Source: Burkholderiaceae bacterium 16
GTDB lineage: Bacteria; Pseudomonadota; Gammaproteobacteria; Burkholderiales; Burkholderiaceae
Length of the DNA: 64,000 nucleotides
NCBI GenBank assembly: GCA_000955785.1
Contig: JYOD01000011.1
Location: 1-64,000 of the forward strand
Direction: 5' to 3'
Below the pieces are notes generated by a model that did no database searches, was not told where the DNA came from, and saw only the letters and a program-made list of their open reading frames with translations. The position numbers and the translations under genes are program-made. This document shows, piece by piece, positions 46,218 to 54,858 of this stretch. How positions within the stretch are numbered: the stretch's first letter is position 1; every line of letters starts with the position of its first letter.

Positions 46218-47039
46218 ATGGCTGCCTTCGCACCGTTTACCGGCAAGGTCGTTCTGATTACCGGGGCCTCGGACGGCATCGGCGCGGAACTGGCCGTGCT
46301 GCTGGCGCAGCAAGGCGCGCGCCTGGCGCTGGCGGCCCGCCGCGTGGACATGCTGCAGGCGCTGGCGGAACGCATCCGCCGCCAGCACCCGGCCGCCGAC
46401 GTGGCAGTCTGGCGCGCCGACGTGTCCGACGAGGTGGATTGCAGGCGGCTGGTGGCCACCGTGGTTGCGCAATACGGCGGGCTCGATGTGCTGGTCAATA
46501 ACGCTGGCGTGTCGGCCCACGGCTACTTCGAGCAAGTCTCCGACTACAGCTACTACGAGCAGGTCATGCGCGTGAACTACTTCGGCGCCATGTGGTGCAC
46601 GCGCGAGGCGCTGCCGTACCTGCGCGAGCGCGGCGGCCTGATGGTGGCTGTGTCCAGCCTGGCCGGCAAGATCGGCGTGCCGGGCCGCACCGCCTACTCG
46701 GCCAGCAAGTTTGCGCTGGCGGGCTTTTGCGAGGCGCTGCGGGCCGAACTGCGCGGTACCGGCGTGGATGTGTGCGTGGTGTTCCCTGGCGTGGTGGCGA
46801 CCGATACGCGCATCAACGGCTTCGGCCCGGACGGGCGCGCGCTGGGCGAAAGCCGGCTGCGCGAGGACGACGCCATGACCGCGCAGGAATGCGCGCGCCA
46901 GATGCTGGGCGCCATGGCGGCGCGCAAGCGCGAACTGGTGATGACGGCCAGGGGCAGGCTGGGCCTGTGGCTCAGGCTGCTGGCGCCCGGCATGGTCGAG
47001 AACATGGCGCTCAAGGCCTTGAAGCAGGCGGGGCGGTAA
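46218..47039 (+). CDS. Short-chain dehydrogenase/reductase (second of three)
   Basis: SDR of 273 residues: cofactor motif TGASDGIGAELAVLLAQQG, NNAGVSAHGYFE, AVSSLAGKIGVPGRTAYSASK with catalytic Ser, Tyr and Lys. The C-terminal part (GLWLRLLAPGMVENMALKAL) is moderately hydrophobic, as in DHRS7-like membrane-associated SDRs. Its start lies four bases after the aldolase-like gene. Substrate unknown. Confidence 0.91.
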   Translation: MAAFAPFTGKVVLITGASDGIGAELAVLLAQQGARLALAARRVDMLQALAERIRRQHPAADVAVWRADVSDEVDCRRLVATVVAQYGGLDVLVNNAGVSAHGYFEQVSDYSYYEQVMRVNYFGAMWCTREALPYLRERGGLMVAVSSLAGKIGVPGRTAYSASKFALAGFCEALRAELRGTGVDVCVVFPGVVATDTRINGFGPDGRALGESRLREDDAMTAQECARQMLGAMAARKRELVMTARGRLGLWLRLLAPGMVENMALKALKQAGR

Positions 47040-47090
47040 CGGCAGCAATCAGAACAATTTCAGCTGGACAACAAGAGCGACACCGACAAC

Positions 47091-48026
47091 ATGGCCGATC
47101 TAATCCTTCACCAGTACGCAACCTCGCCGTTCTCAGAAAAGATCCGGCTGCTGATGGGCGCCAAGGGCCTGGCCTGGCAGGCGGTGGAAATCCCGCCGAT
47201 CCTGCCCAAGCCCGATGTGGTGGCGCTGACGGGCGGCTACCGGCGTACCCCGATCCTGCAGGTGGGCGCCGACATCTATTGCGATACCGCGCTGATCTGC
47301 GAGGTGCTCGACAGCGTGGCGCGCGCGCCCGCGCTGTATCCCGCGGCGCAGGCTGCCAGCGCGCGCGTCGCCGCGAGCTGGTTCGATACCGCGCTGTTCA
47401 CCGCCGCCGTGACTTACCTGTTCCAGCCGGCCGGTGCGCAAAGCATGCTGGGCCATCTCACGCCTGCGCAGATCCAGGCCTTCGCCGCGGACCGCAAGGC
47501 CATGCGTGGCGACACCAATGCCTTGCGCATGCCCTTGCTCGAGGCCATTGCGCTGCTGCACGAAACCTTTGGCCGGCTGGAGCAGCAATTCAATGCGGGC
47601 GTGGCGCACGTGGCGGGGCCCGAGTTGTCGGTGGCGGATTTCTCGCTGTATCACAACGTCTGGTTTATCCGTCGCGCCAGTGAACTGGCCCGGCTGCTGG
47701 ACGCGTATCCGGCCGTGCAGGCCTGGTACGACCGCATGCAAGCCTACGGCCACGGCACCGTGCGGGTGATCGGCAGCGAGGCCGCGCTGGACGTGGCGCA
47801 ACGCACCGATCCGCAGGCGCAGACCAGTGGGGTGGCGGCCGACAGCGGCTTTGAGGCCGGCGATGCGGTTACCGTGACGCCGACCGATTACGCGCGCGAC
47901 CCGGTGGCGGGCGTGCTGGTGGCGCTGGATGCGCACCGTGCCGTGCTGCGCCGGCAAGACCCGCGCGCGGGCGCGGTCAACGTGCATTTCCCACGCCAGG
48001 GCTATCAGGTGCAGCGCGCGGGCTAG
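47091..48026 (+). CDS. Glutathione S-transferase-like protein with C-terminal extension
   Basis: N-terminal thioredoxin fold (YATSPFSEKIRLLMGAKGLA, then RRTPILQVGADIYCDTALI) and an all-helical GST_C region with ELSVADFSLYHNVWF. The protein has 311 residues, about 90 longer than usual. The extra C-terminal stretch (about 235-311: VAADSGFEAGDAVTVTPTDY, then VNVHFPRQGYQVQR) looks like a small beta domain and is seen in a subgroup of GST-like proteins. Conjugation of glutathione to an electrophile is plausible in this island but unproven. Confidence 0.87.
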   Translation: MADLILHQYATSPFSEKIRLLMGAKGLAWQAVEIPPILPKPDVVALTGGYRRTPILQVGADIYCDTALICEVLDSVARAPALYPAAQAASARVAASWFDTALFTAAVTYLFQPAGAQSMLGHLTPAQIQAFAADRKAMRGDTNALRMPLLEAIALLHETFGRLEQQFNAGVAHVAGPELSVADFSLYHNVWFIRRASELARLLDAYPAVQAWYDRMQAYGHGTVRVIGSEAALDVAQRTDPQAQTSGVAADSGFEAGDAVTVTPTDYARDPVAGVLVALDAHRAVLRRQDPRAGAVNVHFPRQGYQVQRAG

Positions 48027-48091
48027 GACCGGCGCGCGGCAGGACTGGCAAGACAACCACATACCAACCAGAGCAACCAGAGGCAGACAAC

Positions 48092-48997
48092 ATGAAGCAA
48101 TTCCAGGGCAAGGTGGCAGTGATCACTGGCGGCGCATCCGGCTTCGGCAAGGAATTCGCCAGGCTGGGAGCGGGACTCGGCATGAAGCTGGTGCTGGCGG
48201 ACGTGCAGGAAGATGCACTGGACGCAACGGTGGCGGAATTCAAGGCGCAAGGTGTGCCGGTCATCGGCGTGCGCGTGGATGTGTCCAAGGCGGAGCAGGT
48301 CCAGGCGCTGGCCGATGCTGCCATCGCCGCCTTCGGCCAGGTCAACCTGCTGTTCAACAACGCGGGCGTCGGCGCGGGCGGACTGATGTGGGAGAACAGC
48401 GAGCGCGACTGGGAATGGGTGCTGGGCGTCAACCTGTACGGCGTGATCCACGGCGTGCGGATCTTCACCCCGCTGATGCTGGCCGCCGCGGCCAAGGACC
48501 CGTCGTTCGAAGGCCATATCGTGAATACGGCTTCCATGGCTGGCCTGCTAAGCCCGCCTGCGATGGGCGTCTATAACGTTTCCAAACACGCCGTGGTTTC
48601 CTTGTCCGAATCGCTGTACCAGGATCTCAGCCTGGTCAGCGAGCAGGTGCGTTGCTCGGTGCTGTGCCCGTATTTCGTGCCGACCGGCATCACGCAATCG
48701 GGCCGCAACCGCCCCTCGGAACTAGCCAACGAGGCGCCGCCCACGCGCTCGCAACTGGTGTCGCAAGCGCTCTCGGACAAGGCGGTCAGTTCGGGCAAGG
48801 TCACGGCCGCCGAGGTGGCGCAACTCACCTTCGATGCGATCCGCGACAACGGTTTCTATATTTACTCGCATCCGCAGCAACTGGCGCCCGTGCGGCAGCG
48901 CTTCGAAGATATCATTAGCCAGCGCAACCCGAGCGATCCGTTCGCCGACAAACCGGAAGTGCGTGCGGGACTGGTCGCGGCCCTGCGCGGCGAATAA
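48092..48997 (+). CDS. Short-chain dehydrogenase/reductase (third of three)
   Basis: SDR of 301 residues with TGGASGFGKEFARLGAGLGM, NNAGVGAGGLMWENSERDWE, serine in NTASMAGLLSPPAMG and YNVSK for Tyr and Lys. The longer C-terminus (GKVTAAEVAQLTFDAIRDNG, FYIYSHPQQL) is typical of a subgroup with hydrophobic substrates. It shares direction with its neighbours; 120 bases separate it from the epoxide-hydrolase-like gene. Confidence 0.91.
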   Translation: MKQFQGKVAVITGGASGFGKEFARLGAGLGMKLVLADVQEDALDATVAEFKAQGVPVIGVRVDVSKAEQVQALADAAIAAFGQVNLLFNNAGVGAGGLMWENSERDWEWVLGVNLYGVIHGVRIFTPLMLAAAAKDPSFEGHIVNTASMAGLLSPPAMGVYNVSKHAVVSLSESLYQDLSLVSEQVRCSVLCPYFVPTGITQSGRNRPSELANEAPPTRSQLVSQALSDKAVSSGKVTAAEVAQLTFDAIRDNGFYIYSHPQQLAPVRQRFEDIISQRNPSDPFADKPEVRAGLVAALRGE

Positions 48998-49117
48998 GCC
49001 GCCAGGCGGCGGACAGGGCGTCAGGCTGGTGGAACGGATCACCGGCCAGCCCTGGGCGCGGCGGGCAGCAGCAAGTCCATCGGAGACAAGTCAGCCATTG
49101 CGGCAAGGGAGGATTCC

Positions 49118-50038
49118 ATGACCAAACCTGCAGTCATTCGCCATCTGCAGTACGCCACCTTACCCAATAGCACGTGCCTGCACTACGCCAGCGCGGGGGA
49201 ACGGGGCAAGCCGCTGGTACTGTTCGTGCATGGCTTCCCGGAATTCTGGTACGAATGGGAAGAGCAACTCGCCGAGTTCGGCAAGACCCACTACGCGGTG
49301 GCGCCGGACCTGCGCGGCTTCAACCTGTCGAGCAAGCCCGCCGACGTGGAATCCTACCGGCCGCGCCACATCGTCGAAGACCTGGTGCAGTTCATCAATG
49401 CGCTGGGCTACTCGCATTGCGTGGTGGTGGCGCACGACTGGGGCGGGGCGATCTGCTGGAACCTGGCCATCCAGTTTCCGAAGATGGTCGAGCGGCTCGT
49501 CATCATCAACTCCCCGCATCCTTACGTGTTTGCCAGGGCCCTGACCAGCGATCCGCAGCAGCAGGAAGCCTCGGCCTATATGAACTGGCTGCGCGCGCCG
49601 GGATCGGAAGAAGCGCTGGCGGCCGACGGCTTCGCCAGGCTGGAGAGTTTCCTGACCGGAGCCGGCAAGCAGCCCGCGCCCTGGTTTGCCGGCGAGACAC
49701 GCGAGAAATACCACGCTGCCTGGTCGCAGCCCGGCGCCGGCGGCTCGCACTCGCTGACCGGCGGCGTCAACTATTACCGCGCCTCGCCGATGCATCCTCC
49801 GGGTCCCGGCGAAACGCCGCCCGATATTTCCAAGCTGGACCCCACGGCATTTACGGTAAGGGTGCCGACCCTGGTGATCTGGGGCGAGCGCGATACCGCG
49901 CTGCCCAGGAGCCTGCTGGATGGCCTGGAGAAGTTCGTCCCGGACATGCGGCTGGAGCGCATCCCGGACGGCACGCACTGGGTCATCCACGAACAGCCGG
50001 AGCGCATCAACCTGCTGATCCGCAGCGCCTTGCCCTGA
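49118..50038 (+). CDS. Alpha/beta hydrolase, epoxide hydrolase-like
   Basis: Hydrolase of 306 residues. HGFPEFWYEWEEQL supplies the HGxP oxyanion motif. The nucleophile elbow VVAHDWGGAICW has Asp as nucleophile, which points to an epoxide hydrolase or haloalkane/fluoroacetate dehalogenase rather than a serine esterase. The acid is probably in WGERDTALP, and the catalytic His in DGTHWVIHEQPERIN. GGGAGGA lies before the ATG at 49118. A 15-bp hairpin follows the stop. Confidence 0.9.
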   Translation: MTKPAVIRHLQYATLPNSTCLHYASAGERGKPLVLFVHGFPEFWYEWEEQLAEFGKTHYAVAPDLRGFNLSSKPADVESYRPRHIVEDLVQFINALGYSHCVVVAHDWGGAICWNLAIQFPKMVERLVIINSPHPYVFARALTSDPQQQEASAYMNWLRAPGSEEALAADGFARLESFLTGAGKQPAPWFAGETREKYHAAWSQPGAGGSHSLTGGVNYYRASPMHPPGPGETPPDISKLDPTAFTVRVPTLVIWGERDTALPRSLLDGLEKFVPDMRLERIPDGTHWVIHEQPERINLLIRSALP

Positions 50039-50041
50039 CCG

Positions 50042-50081
50042 CGCCTGACGCGGCTGCCTTCCCGTCCAGCCGCGTCAGGCG
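50042..50081 (+). terminator. Long hairpin after the epoxide hydrolase-like gene
   Basis: Fifteen-bp perfect arms (CGCCTGACGCGGCTG and complement) with a ten-base loop begin four bases after the stop codon. No T-run follows, so it may be a Rho-assisted terminator or an RNA-stabilising stem. Confidence 0.55.
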
Positions 50082-50194
50082 TGTGCCACAGCGCTGGCCC
50101 GGTGGGAAACCGGGGCACTGTGCATGGGGCCGCGTGCCGCCGGCTGCTACATTGACCGGATTCGACAGCGCCGGTGCACGCAAGGAAGGTCAAG

Positions 50195-50905
50195 ATGAAG
50201 ACGATTGGACTGATCGGCGGCATGAGCTGGGAATCCTCGGCCGAGTACTACCGCCTGATCAACCAGGACATGAAGCAGCGCCTGGGCGGCCATCACAACG
50301 CGCGCAGCGTCATGGTCACGGTGAGCTTCGAGCAGATCAAGGCACTGCAGCACGCGCAACGCTGGGACGAACTCGGCGAGTGCATGCAGCAGGCCGCCTT
50401 GCAGGTACAGGCGGCGGGAGCGGATTTCGTGCTGCTCTGTACCAATACCATGCACCGCGTGGCGCCGGCCCTGGAAGCCGCGCTCGACATTCCCTTCCTG
50501 CATATCGTCGATCCTACCGCGCAGGCCTTGCGCCGCTCCGGCATCACGCGGGTCGGCCTGCTTGGCACGGCCTTCACCATGGAGCAGGACTTCTATCGCG
50601 GCCGCATGCAGGAGATGCATGGTATCGAAGTGGTGGTGCCGGAGGCCGCGGACCGTGCGCTGGTCCACGGGATCATCTATGACGAACTCTGCCACGGCAT
50701 CGTGCGCGACGGCTCGCGGGATGTGTACCGCCGGATCATCGATGGCTTGCAGGCCCGGGGCGTGGGCGGGGTGATCCTGGGGTGTACCGAGATTGCGTTG
50801 CTGATCGGGCAGGATGATGTGGCGCTGCCGGTATTCGATACCACTGCGCTGCATGCGCAGGCGGCGGTGGGATGGGCGCTGGAGGGGGCGGTGGCCACGC
50901 ATTAG
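50195..50905 (+). CDS. Aspartate/glutamate racemase family protein
   Basis: Cofactor-independent racemase of 236 residues. Both catalytic cysteines are in place: CTNTMHRVA (first half) and GVILGCTEIALL (second half), with the N-terminal GLIGGMSWESSAEYY motif typical of the aspartate racemase/YgeA group. YgeA-type enzymes have broad amino acid racemase activity. The ATG at 50195 has GGAAGG before it. It is the last plus-strand gene of the island and converges with the VOC gene. Confidence 0.92.
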   Translation: MKTIGLIGGMSWESSAEYYRLINQDMKQRLGGHHNARSVMVTVSFEQIKALQHAQRWDELGECMQQAALQVQAAGADFVLLCTNTMHRVAPALEAALDIPFLHIVDPTAQALRRSGITRVGLLGTAFTMEQDFYRGRMQEMHGIEVVVPEAADRALVHGIIYDELCHGIVRDGSRDVYRRIIDGLQARGVGGVILGCTEIALLIGQDDVALPVFDTTALHAQAAVGWALEGAVATH

Positions 50906-51017
50906 ACCAGGCACGCGGCGGACTTCGTCGTGGCGGCTTTTCACGGGAAGCGAGATGCCGCTGAATGCCGAAGCCCGTGGCAGTCGTCGCGCCTCTTCCT
51001 CTCGATGCGCATGCGTC

Positions 51018-51386
51018 TTATCCCTTCGTGAAGATTTCCAGGAAATGCTTGCTCGGATCCTCGAAATAGATTCTGCGGCAGCCATCGTCCGTGCTGACCA
51101 CACCGGGGCGGCGGCGGTATGGGTCCGACCAGTACATCAGATTGCGCGCGCGGATTCGGGCGAGGCTTTGCTCGAATTCGACGTCGCTGATCAGAAAGGC
51201 ATAGTGCTGCAGGGCAACATCGCCTTCCGCGTCCATGAAGTCCAGGGTGACATCGTTGTCCAGCCGCACGGCAAGAAACGGCCCGAAGGGCACGGCCGCG
51301 GGACGTCCGAGGATCTCGCAGAGGAAGTCGGCGGACACCTTCTTGTCATGAGAAAAGACGATGGTGTGGTTGAGCTGGATGGCCAT
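51018..51386 (-). CDS. VOC (glyoxalase/bleomycin resistance) domain protein
   Basis: Single-domain vicinal oxygen chelate protein of 122 residues. It shows the beta-alpha-beta-beta-beta pattern: NHTIVFSHDKKVSADFLCEI, FLAVRLDNDVTLDFMD, QHYAFLISDVEFEQSLARI, IYFEDPSKHFLEIFTKG. His5/His66-like and Glu residues at the expected metal positions suggest a metal site. GGAG lies before the ATG at 51386. The substrate cannot be inferred. Confidence 0.87.
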   Translation of the reverse strand: MAIQLNHTIVFSHDKKVSADFLCEILGRPAAVPFGPFLAVRLDNDVTLDFMDAEGDVALQHYAFLISDVEFEQSLARIRARNLMYWSDPYRRRPGVVSTDDGCRRIYFEDPSKHFLEIFTKG

Positions 51387-51722
51387 GTCGCAATCTCCGG
51401 GAAGGGGTATGTGCAAGCGGAGCCCACGCTGAACCCTTACGAGCGCGCGGATACTGCTCACGTCTTGCTGGTCCAGCCAATCCGGTGCCGCTCCTGCGTG
51501 GCCACGCGCCGGGCATCGTCTTCCGCATGCAGGTGGGCGCTGGTGGCGGGCAATGGACTCGTGCCCGAAATTGTCTCTGACAAACCGCAGGTTCACCTGC
51601 TGGCCATGCGGCCAACCGGGAATCGCCAGTGCCCGATTCCCGGTTGCCTGGAATCGCTTCGGCCACTTCGCGGCAAGCACCGTCGGCGTGGCCCGAAGCT
51701 CAACTCGATCAACTCAACGCGA
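51387..51722. other. 336-base intergenic stretch with inverted repeat, direct repeats and a possible gene remnant
   Basis: A 13-bp perfect inverted repeat (CAACCGGGAATCG, 51613-51625 and 51634-51646, loop of eight) lies between the VOC and macrodomain genes. The 13-mer CGATCAACTCAAC occurs twice, at 51706-51718 and 51720-51732, the second copy overlapping the macrodomain stop codon. On the minus strand a short frame ending at 51458 (HLHAEDDARRVATQERHRIG) has strong G/C third positions like a gene end, but I cannot identify it. No complete gene is visible. Confidence 0.5.
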
Positions 51723-52244
51723 TCAACTCAACCGATGCCGGTACAGGCGGTAATTCTCATCGTCGAAGCACACAAAACTGACCTGCTCGATGCTGGGCGC
51801 CGCCGCCAGCGCCTTGCGCACTGCCTCAATGGCAATATCCACGGCCCGCTCCCGCGGGAATCCGTAGATGCCGGTGCTGATGTTGGGAAAGGCGATGGTC
51901 CGCAGCTTGTGCTGCGCGGCCAGCGCGATGCTCGCCTGGTAGGCGCTGGCGAGCAGGGCGTCTTCGTCGTGGCTGCCCCCTTGCCAGACGGGACCGACCG
52001 CATGGATGACGTAAGGCGCGGGCAGCAGGCCACCGGTGGTGATCACCGCCTGGCCGGTGGGGCAGCCGCCCTTGGTTTCGCGGATGCCGCGGCAGGCGGC
52101 CATGATGGCGGGGCCGCCGGCGCCGTGGATGGCGCCATCGACGCCACCACCACCGAGCAAGCCGCTATTGGCGGCATTGACGATGGCGTCGACTTCCATG
52201 CGGGTGATGTCTCCGTGCAGGACCTGCAGGTGTTCCCCTGTCAT
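51723..52244 (-). CDS. Macrodomain hydrolase (O-acetyl-ADP-ribose deacetylase type)
   Basis: Removes ADP-ribose or O-acetyl-ADP-ribose modifications, 173 residues, MacroD/YmdB class. Motifs are GDITRMEVDAIVNAANSGLL (catalytic Asn region), GGGGVDGAIHGAGG (ADP-ribose loop with the catalytic Asp) and FPNISTGIYGFP (second loop). The ATG at 52244 follows AGAAGAGG, and an upstream extension is not family-like. It stands alone; no sirtuin or DarT-type ADP-ribosyltransferase is encoded nearby. Confidence 0.94.
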   Translation of the reverse strand: MTGEHLQVLHGDITRMEVDAIVNAANSGLLGGGGVDGAIHGAGGPAIMAACRGIRETKGGCPTGQAVITTGGLLPAPYVIHAVGPVWQGGSHDEDALLASAYQASIALAAQHKLRTIAFPNISTGIYGFPRERAVDIAIEAVRKALAAAPSIEQVSFVCFDDENYRLYRHRLS

Positions 52245-52325
52245 GACCTCTTCTCCGTGCTGGTTGGATAAAGCTGGACCGCCCCGGCTGTTCCGCGCAC
52301 CTGTGCTGCCGGCCCGCCGCGGCAC

Positions 52326-53474
52326 TTACATGGATTCCGCCAGCATACGCCGATAATCCGCGGCGCTGGCCTCTTTCGGGTTGGTCTTGTGGCAATGGTC
52401 CACCAGCGCACCGGCGATCACCTTGTCGAACATGTCCTCGGTGACGCCCATCTGGCGCAGGCCCGTGGGCAGCCCGAGGCGCGCCGTCATGTCATGCACG
52501 GCCTGGGCCAGGTCGGCATCCGCGGGCAAGCCCATGGCGTGGCGCAGGCGGGCGTAGCGGTTGTCGCGCACCACGCTGGGCGCGTCGGCATTGAAGCGCA
52601 GCACGGCCGGCATCACCACCGCGTTCAGGGTGCCATGGTGCAGGCCGGTCTTGCCGTCCACCTTGAGGCCGCCCAGCGGGTGCGACAGCGAGTGCACGCA
52701 GCCCAGGCCCTTCTGGAAGGCCATGGCGCCCTGCATGGACGCGCTCATCATGTTCAGCCGTGCCTCGCGGTCCTGGCCGTCGCGTGTGGCGCGTTCAATG
52801 TGCTTCCAGCCGCGTTCCAGGCCGTCCAGCGCAATGCCGTCGGCGGGCGGGTTGAAGGCGGGTGCCAGGAAGGTCTCCACGCAATGCGCGATCGCGTCCA
52901 TGCCGGTGGCGGCGGTCAGGCTGGCCGGCAGGCCCAGCGTGAGGCCCGGATCACAGATGGCGGACTTGGGCAGCAGGTGCCAGGAGTGGAAGCCGAGCTT
53001 GCGGCCGTCTTCCAGGATGATGATGGCGCCGCGCGCGACTTCGCTGCCGGTGCCCGAGGTGGTCGGCACGGCGATCAGCGGTGCGGCGCGCTCGGTGATC
53101 CTGGCGCTGCCGCCTTCGATGGTGGCGTAGGTGGTCAGCTCGCCGGGATGGGTGGCGAGGATCGCAATGCCCTTGGCCAGGTCGATGGAAGAGCCTCCGC
53201 CCACCGCCACCAGTCCGTCGCAGCCGCCTTCCCGGTATTGCGCGGCGGCCTTCTTGACCATCGCCTCGGTCGGGTTGGAGGGTGTTTCGTCGAAGATCTC
53301 GTGCGGCAGGCCGCCAAGGGCGTCGATGGCCTGTTGGGCTACTCCGGCGGCGACCACGCCTTTATCCGTCACGATCAGGGGGCGGCGGATGCCGATGCGC
53401 TCGCACTCCGCCTTGAGCTGGCCGATCGTGCCGAAATCCAGGTGGATATGGGTCAGGTAATAAATGAAGGCCAT
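52326..53474 (-). CDS. Iron-containing alcohol dehydrogenase
   Basis: NAD(P)-dependent group III alcohol dehydrogenase of 382 residues. Nucleotide-binding GGGSSIDLAKGIAI near 98-111, PTTSGTGSEVARGAIII, and the iron site in CVETFLAPAFNPP plus HSLSHPLGGLKVDGKTGLHHG supply the metal His residues. Similar proteins oxidise butanol, 1,3-propanediol or 4-hydroxybutyrate; the substrate here is undecided. It is divergent from the HSL-type esterase, with a perfect GAAC-N4-GTTC palindrome between. Confidence 0.94.
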   Translation of the reverse strand: MAFIYYLTHIHLDFGTIGQLKAECERIGIRRPLIVTDKGVVAAGVAQQAIDALGGLPHEIFDETPSNPTEAMVKKAAAQYREGGCDGLVAVGGGSSIDLAKGIAILATHPGELTTYATIEGGSARITERAAPLIAVPTTSGTGSEVARGAIIILEDGRKLGFHSWHLLPKSAICDPGLTLGLPASLTAATGMDAIAHCVETFLAPAFNPPADGIALDGLERGWKHIERATRDGQDREARLNMMSASMQGAMAFQKGLGCVHSLSHPLGGLKVDGKTGLHHGTLNAVVMPAVLRFNADAPSVVRDNRYARLRHAMGLPADADLAQAVHDMTARLGLPTGLRQMGVTEDMFDKVIAGALVDHCHKTNPKEASAADYRRMLAESM

Positions 53475-53611
53475 CTATGCTGTCTCCGTCGGTGAGGGGT
53501 TTTCTTTTTTTCTGACGATGGCCGATGATCGCGCAAAACCTGCCGATCTGGCCAGCCCTGGCTAAATTTCATATGCTTTGCTGCCGAAACAGATGGAATC
53601 ATACTAAAATC

Positions 53612-53623
53612 GAACGATCGTTC
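53612..53623. promoter_or_regulatory. Perfect 12-bp palindrome GAACGATCGTTC
   Basis: It lies in the divergent region between the iron alcohol dehydrogenase and the HSL-type esterase, 82 bases before the esterase start. It is the best copy of the motif also seen at 23749 and 34479, and an extra GAAC half-site follows at 53630-53633. Probably a TetR-type operator; the regulator is unknown. Confidence 0.6.
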
Positions 53624-53704
53624 ACAATTCGAACATCCGGCATGCCAGAGCGGCCGGCGCTTCGGTTTGCCGAAGGTTCGTTGCCACTACACTGATCGTC
53701 TTTC

Positions 53705-54730
53705 ATGTCCGCTGTTCCGTCTGCCTCCGCGTCCGCCCAGCCCGCGCCTGCCATGTCCGGCATGCCGCCGGCCCCGCTCGACCCGCAGGTGGCGGCACTG
53801 CTGGAGCTGATCGGACGGGTCAAGCGCCCATCCATCCACGAACTGGATCCGGCCGACGCCAAGATCGCCTACGAGAAGAGCGCGCCCATCATGGATATCG
53901 CGCCGCAGCCCGTGCACAGCGTGGAAAACCTGAGTGTGGCCGCGCGCGATGGCTACGATATCCCGGTGCGCCTGTACGCGCCGCGCGAGGCCAACTGGAC
54001 CGAGCCGCTGCCGCTCTTACTGTATTTCCACGGCGGCGGCTTCACGGTGGGCAGCGTCAATTCGCATGATCCGCTGTGCCGGTTGCTGTGCGCGCAGGCG
54101 GATTGCATGGTGCTGTCGGTGGACTACCGCCTGGGCCCGCAGTGGAAATTCCCCCACGCGGCGAACGATGCCTTCGACGTGATGCAGTGGGTGTTCGACG
54201 AGGCCGCGCGCCTGGGTGCCGACGCCAGCCGCATCGCCCTGGGAGGCGACAGCGCGGGGGGCACGCTGGCCAGCGCCTGCGCGGTGCGCGCACGCGATCT
54301 CGGCCTGGCGCCGGTGCTGCAGATGCTGATCTACCCCGGCACGTGCGCCCGCCAGGACACGCCGTCGCACCGCGCGCTGGCCGAGGGCTATTTGCTGACG
54401 GCGCCGATGATCCAGTGGTTTTTCGCGCAATACCTGGACAGCGAAGCCAGCCGCGACGACTGGCGCTTCGCCCCGCTCGATGGCGGCGGCCAGGGCGCCA
54501 ATGTGCACGGCTGCTGCCCCGCCTGGATCGCCGTGGCTGGCTACGATCCGCTGCACGACGAAGGCGTGGCTTACGCGGCAAAGCTGCGTACCGCGGGCGT
54601 GCCGGCGCGCCTGGCCGACTACCCGGGCATGATCCACGATTTCTTCAAGCTGGGACGCTTCGTCCCGGCGGTGGCCGGCGCGCATGCCGACGCGGTCGCC
54701 GCCTTGCGCATCGCTTTCGACGGCGGATGA
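53705..54730 (+). CDS. Alpha/beta hydrolase of the hormone-sensitive lipase family
   Basis: Esterase of 341 residues. The HSL oxyanion motif YFHGGGFTVGS, nucleophile elbow GGDSAGGTLA, catalytic Asp in AGYDPLHDEG and His in GMIHDFFKLG are all present. A Pro/Ala-rich N-terminal region (about 1-30) precedes the cap. The ATG at 53705 has no clear ribosome site; an in-frame ATG 51 bases on is an alternative. Probably acts on short acyl esters; no signal peptide, so cytoplasmic. Confidence 0.9.
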   Translation: MSAVPSASASAQPAPAMSGMPPAPLDPQVAALLELIGRVKRPSIHELDPADAKIAYEKSAPIMDIAPQPVHSVENLSVAARDGYDIPVRLYAPREANWTEPLPLLLYFHGGGFTVGSVNSHDPLCRLLCAQADCMVLSVDYRLGPQWKFPHAANDAFDVMQWVFDEAARLGADASRIALGGDSAGGTLASACAVRARDLGLAPVLQMLIYPGTCARQDTPSHRALAEGYLLTAPMIQWFFAQYLDSEASRDDWRFAPLDGGGQGANVHGCCPAWIAVAGYDPLHDEGVAYAAKLRTAGVPARLADYPGMIHDFFKLGRFVPAVAGAHADAVAALRIAFDGG

Positions 54731-54858
54731 GCGCGGCTCGCCGGACACCGCCGGCAGCCGGATCGAAGCGGTCGCTGAACCCCCGATTTTGATGGCTTTA
54801 CCAGTAGGGCATCACTTGTAGTAGTAGCAATTGCAATAGCAACAGGAGACAGAGACTC

